DNA of 17,167 nucleotides, from positions 1-17,167 of the forward strand of contig JBFXDI010000090.1 of NCBI GenBank assembly GCA_050181295.1. Reading direction: 5' to 3'. Source of the DNA: JBFXDI01 sp050181295 (GTDB lineage: Bacteria > Pseudomonadota > Alphaproteobacteria > Rhizobiales > Aestuariivirgaceae). The notes beneath the pieces were generated by a model. It did no database searches, was not told the origin of the DNA, and was given only the letters and a program-made list of their open reading frames with translations. Made by a program: the position numbers and the translations under genes. This document shows, piece by piece, positions 14,994-17,167 of this stretch; the stretch's first letter is position 1, and each line of letters starts with the position of its first letter.

Positions 14994-15009
14994 AGGCACG
15001 GGAATAGCT
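14994..15009 (+). promoter_or_regulatory. Candidate sigma54 (-24/-12) promoter of the dehydrogenase operon
   Basis: AGGCACGGGAATAGCT matches the TGGCACG-N4-TTGCW consensus at nearly all positions, with GG (14995-14996) and GC (15007-15008) at the required 10-nt gap. The mismatches are the first base and one T. A start near 15020 leaves a 56-nt leader. Acetoin-dehydrogenase operons are known in several bacteria to be sigma54-dependent, which fits. TATAGT at 15041-15046 offers a sigma70 alternative but lacks a spaced -35. Confidence 0.55.
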
Positions 15010-15075
15010 GATATCGCAGCGAGGCTTGCGCCGATCCCCCTATAGTGTGCGTGCGATGCCCCGAAGGAGGAAACG

Positions 15076-16053
15076 TTGACGACCAATCTGCCCGCGGAGC
15101 GGCTTCTCGATCTCTACCGCTGCATGAAGCTCATCAGGCTCACGGAAGAGCGGCTGGCCGAGGATTGCGCGAACGGCAAGCTGCCCGGCCCCGTGCATCT
15201 CTATATCGGACAGGAGGCGGTGGCGGCCGGCGTCTGCGGGCAGCTCTCCAATGCCGACTGGATCGCAAGCACGCATCGCGGGCACGGCCACTTCCTCGCC
15301 AAAGGAGGCAGCGTCGAAGGCCTGATGGCCGAGATCTACGGGCGCGAGACCGGCATCTGCAAAGGTTTTGGCGGATCGATGCATGTCACGGACCTCGGCA
15401 AGGGCATGATGGGCGCCAACGGCATCGTGGGCGGCGGCATCGCGCTCATGACCGGGGCGGCGCTTGCGGCGCAACTCGACGGGAAAGGTGGCGTCGCCGT
15501 CTGCTTCTTCGGCGACGGCGCCGCCAACCAGGGCGTGCTGGCGGAGGCCCTGAACGTCAGCGCGCTCTGGCGGCTGCCGCTGCTCCTGGTGTGCGAGCAC
15601 AACGGCTTCTCCGAATTCTCCCCCGCGGCCACGGTCACGGCAGGCGACATCTACCGGCGCGCCACAGCTTACGGAGTTTCCTCGGAACGGGTGGACGGGA
15701 ACGACATCGTCGCCGTCTGGCAGGCGGCGGATCGCGCGCTGCAGCGGGCAAGGCGCGGCGAGGGCCCGACCCTCATCGAGGCCTCGACCTACCGCATACG
15801 CGGCCACGTCGAATACGAGAACACCTTTCTCGGCGTGCCCTATCGCAGCGAAGAGGAAGTCGCGACCTGGAGAGGGAAGGACCCGATCGAGGCCTTCAAA
15901 CGGCATCTCCTCGGGGAGGATCTCGTCCCGGAGAGCGACCTGAAAGCGCTCGACGAGGAGCTCCACGCCCGCGTCTCCGAGGCTGTCGCGCAGGCAGAAG
16001 CAGCCCCCTGGCCCGAGCCCAGGGCCTCCCCCAAAGAGCTCATGTTCGCATAG
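15076..16053 (+). CDS. ThDP-dependent dehydrogenase E1 component, alpha subunit
   Basis: This 325-residue alpha subunit of a heterotetrameric E1 (pyruvate, branched-chain or acetoin dehydrogenase class) decarboxylates or cleaves its substrate on thiamine diphosphate. The N-terminal region has KLIRLTEERL and GPVHLYIGQEAVAAGV, followed by STHRGHGHFLAKG. The ThDP motif begins GDGAANQG (146-153) and ends near EHNGFS (N176). The later loop reads TYRIRGHVEYENT (238-250), whereas pyruvate-type E1 usually has GHSxxD there, so substrate or regulation may differ. The start is TTG at 15076, supported by AAGGAGG 5 nt upstream; no ATG fits. It diverges from the tandem-VOC operon. Gene length and the alpha-beta-E2 order fit acetoin dehydrogenase as well as 2-oxoacid dehydrogenases. 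Confidence 0.9.
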   Translation: MTTNLPAERLLDLYRCMKLIRLTEERLAEDCANGKLPGPVHLYIGQEAVAAGVCGQLSNADWIASTHRGHGHFLAKGGSVEGLMAEIYGRETGICKGFGGSMHVTDLGKGMMGANGIVGGGIALMTGAALAAQLDGKGGVAVCFFGDGAANQGVLAEALNVSALWRLPLLLVCEHNGFSEFSPAATVTAGDIYRRATAYGVSSERVDGNDIVAVWQAADRALQRARRGEGPTLIEASTYRIRGHVEYENTFLGVPYRSEEEVATWRGKDPIEAFKRHLLGEDLVPESDLKALDEELHARVSEAVAQAEAAPWPEPRASPKELMFA

Positions 16054-16068
16054 GCCGGAGCGAGCCCC

Positions 16069-17055
16069 ATGAAACGCATGCGCATGATCAACGCCATCAA
16101 CGAGGCACTCGTCGAGGAGATGGAGCGCGACCCGAAGGTGATCCTCTTCGGGGAGGACGTGAAGGCGAGCCTCTTCGGCGACACCAAGGGCCTCTTCGAC
16201 CGTTTCGGCCCCGACCGGGTGCGCGACACGCCGATCTCGGAACAACTCATCACCGGCATGGCGGTGGGCGCGGCCGCCGCCGGCTACCGGGTCGTCTGCC
16301 ACATGATGTACTCGAACTTCCTCTATACGGGCTTCGACGCCATCGCCAACCAGGCGGCAAAACTTCGCCTCATGACGGGCGGACAGATCAGGCTTCCCAT
16401 CGTCTATATCGCGGTTTCCGGCGGCGGGCGGTCGGCGGCCGCCCAGCACAGCGACAGCGTCCACCCGCTGCTCATGAATCTCGGCGGCCTCAAGGTTGTG
16501 ACGCCGAGCATCCCGGCCGACGCCAAGGCGCTGCTCAAGACAGCGATCCGGGACGATAATCCCGTGGTGTTCCTGCAGGCGGCCGGGCGCGGCGGCGAGA
16601 GCGGCGAGGTTCCGGACGGCGAAGCGCTGCTGCCGCTCGGCGAGGCGGCGTTGCGTCGGGAAGGCAGCGACGTCACCGTCGTCGCCTTCGGCAACATGGC
16701 GCGCAACGCGCTCAAGGCGGCGGAAGCCTGCGCCTCGGACGGCGTGTCGGTGGAGGTTGTCGATCCCCGCACGCTCGTGCCGCTCGATCTCGAGACGATC
16801 CTCGCCTCGGTCAGGAAGACGGGCCGGCTGGTCGTCGTGGACGAGGCACGCGACGCCTGCAGCGCCGCATCCCAGATCGCCGCCATCGCCGCCGACCAGG
16901 CCTTCGGCGACCTCAAAGCACCGATCCGGCGTGTCACCGTGGACAACGTCGCCATGCCTTACTCACCACCCCTCGAGCAGGCCGTGCTTCCGAGCGTGGA
17001 GCGGATCATGGACGCGATCCAGTCGGTCACAGAATACAAAGGCAAGAAGCAATGA
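16069..17055 (+). CDS. ThDP-dependent dehydrogenase E1 component, beta subunit
   Basis: This 328-residue beta subunit pairs with the alpha subunit to form the E1 active site. It has the N-terminal GEDV motif (28-31, E29) and RVRDTPISEQLITG, where E59 is the conserved glutamate expected to activate ThDP. ANQAAKLRLMTGG and AQHSDSVHPL follow (H127 expected near the active site). A C-terminal transketolase-like domain has VEVVDPRTLVPLD and VVVDEA. The strand usually reading as Pro-Val-x-Glu before the Phe-rich segment is VVCHMMYSNFLYTGFD here, with a His where Glu is common. The ATG at 16069 has GGAG 8 nt upstream and lies 15 nt after the alpha stop; another ATG three codons later is possible. 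The stop overlaps the E2 start as ATGA. Confidence 0.92.
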   Translation: MKRMRMINAINEALVEEMERDPKVILFGEDVKASLFGDTKGLFDRFGPDRVRDTPISEQLITGMAVGAAAAGYRVVCHMMYSNFLYTGFDAIANQAAKLRLMTGGQIRLPIVYIAVSGGGRSAAAQHSDSVHPLLMNLGGLKVVTPSIPADAKALLKTAIRDDNPVVFLQAAGRGGESGEVPDGEALLPLGEAALRREGSDVTVVAFGNMARNALKAAEACASDGVSVEVVDPRTLVPLDLETILASVRKTGRLVVVDEARDACSAASQIAAIAADQAFGDLKAPIRRVTVDNVAMPYSPPLEQAVLPSVERIMDAIQSVTEYKGKKQ

Positions 17056-17167
17056 ACGTGACCCTCAAGCTCCCGCGGCTCAGCATGAACATGGTGCAGG
17101 CGACGATCACCACGTGGCACAAGCAGGTGGGCGACGCGATCACGGAGGGCGAGGTGCTCTACGACGT
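17052..17167 (+). CDS. Dihydrolipoyl acyltransferase (E2), N-terminal part of lipoyl domain
   Basis: Only the first 38 codons are in the window; the gene runs off the right edge. The visible protein, beginning MNVTLKLPRLSMNMVQATIT and continuing WHKQVGDAITEGEVLYDV, is the first half of a biotin/lipoyl domain. The lipoylated lysine (usually in a DKA motif) would come just beyond the edge. The E2 core transfers the acyl group made by E1 to CoA. The ATG overlaps the E1-beta stop (ATGA), showing it is the third gene of the same operon. From the sequence present it cannot be told whether the acyl group is acetyl, branched or other, and an E3 gene is not in view. Confidence 0.88.
   Translation, partial: MNVTLKLPRLSMNMVQATITTWHKQVGDAITEGEVLYD

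Noticed and set aside
15007..15021. GCTGATATCGCAGC as an operator
   Set aside because: Only 4-bp arms are symmetric and it overlaps the predicted sigma54 -12 and start region; not better than chance.
15040..16464. 474-codon minus-strand open frame across E1-alpha and E1-beta
   Set aside because: It is antisense to two clear enzyme genes and has no recognisable domain.
1..17167. CRISPR arrays, tRNA or rRNA genes, insertion sequences, phage or toxin-antitoxin genes
   Set aside because: I looked for regularly spaced repeats, tRNA-like folds, transposase motifs and target duplications and saw none.

Overview
The window is GC-rich, densely packed DNA with short or negative intergenic distances. 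Its gene content (a TonB-dependent cobalamin receptor under a B12 riboswitch, a PotABCD-type importer, SDR/enolase/VOC catabolic genes) fits an alphaproteobacterium, most likely Hyphomicrobiales. That placement is inferred from protein style and gene order; no rRNA or other marker gene is present.

Region 1 (about 1-6150, minus strand) is a vitamin B12 uptake operon. Reading leftwards it has a promoter with a perfect TTGACA -35 box, a cobalamin riboswitch, a leader in which the btuB ribosome site can pair with an upstream anti-SD, then btuB (outer-membrane receptor), btuF (periplasmic binding protein), btuC (permease), btuD (ATPase) and a fifth gene of unknown function with a conserved-looking His-rich motif. 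All five genes overlap end to end, and a GC-rich hairpin follows the last one.

Region 2 (6185-7191) holds a small single-domain VOC (glyoxalase-fold) gene on the minus strand and a 465-bp divergent control region. That region carries a family of related TAGCAG(T)TATC half-sites, a 7-5-7 palindrome and a likely promoter for the rightward operon.

Region 3 (7192-11147, plus strand) is a complete polyamine/iron-type ABC importer: ATPase, Tat-exported binding protein and two permeases. A perfect 15-bp intergenic hairpin sits between the binding-protein gene and the first permease gene.

Region 4 (11185-14901, minus strand, convergent to region 3) is a four-gene catabolic operon: tandem-VOC protein, SDR dehydrogenase, mandelate racemase/muconate lactonizing-type enolase-superfamily enzyme and a second SDR. 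Three of these genes are linked by ATGA overlaps.

Region 5 (15076 to the right edge, plus strand, divergent from region 4) encodes E1-alpha, E1-beta and the start of E2 of a ThDP/lipoate 2-oxoacid or acetoin-type dehydrogenase complex. A sigma54-like -24/-12 element lies upstream, and a long inverted repeat lies at the distance expected for an enhancer-binding activator.

Regions 2-5 read as one catabolic locus: import a small organic solute, reshape it with an acid-sugar-type dehydratase/epimerase, two NAD-dependent oxidoreductases and VOC enzymes, then cleave or decarboxylate the resulting alpha-keto compound to an acyl-CoA. The substrate cannot be read from the sequence. This set of genes is the best candidate here for an undescribed system.
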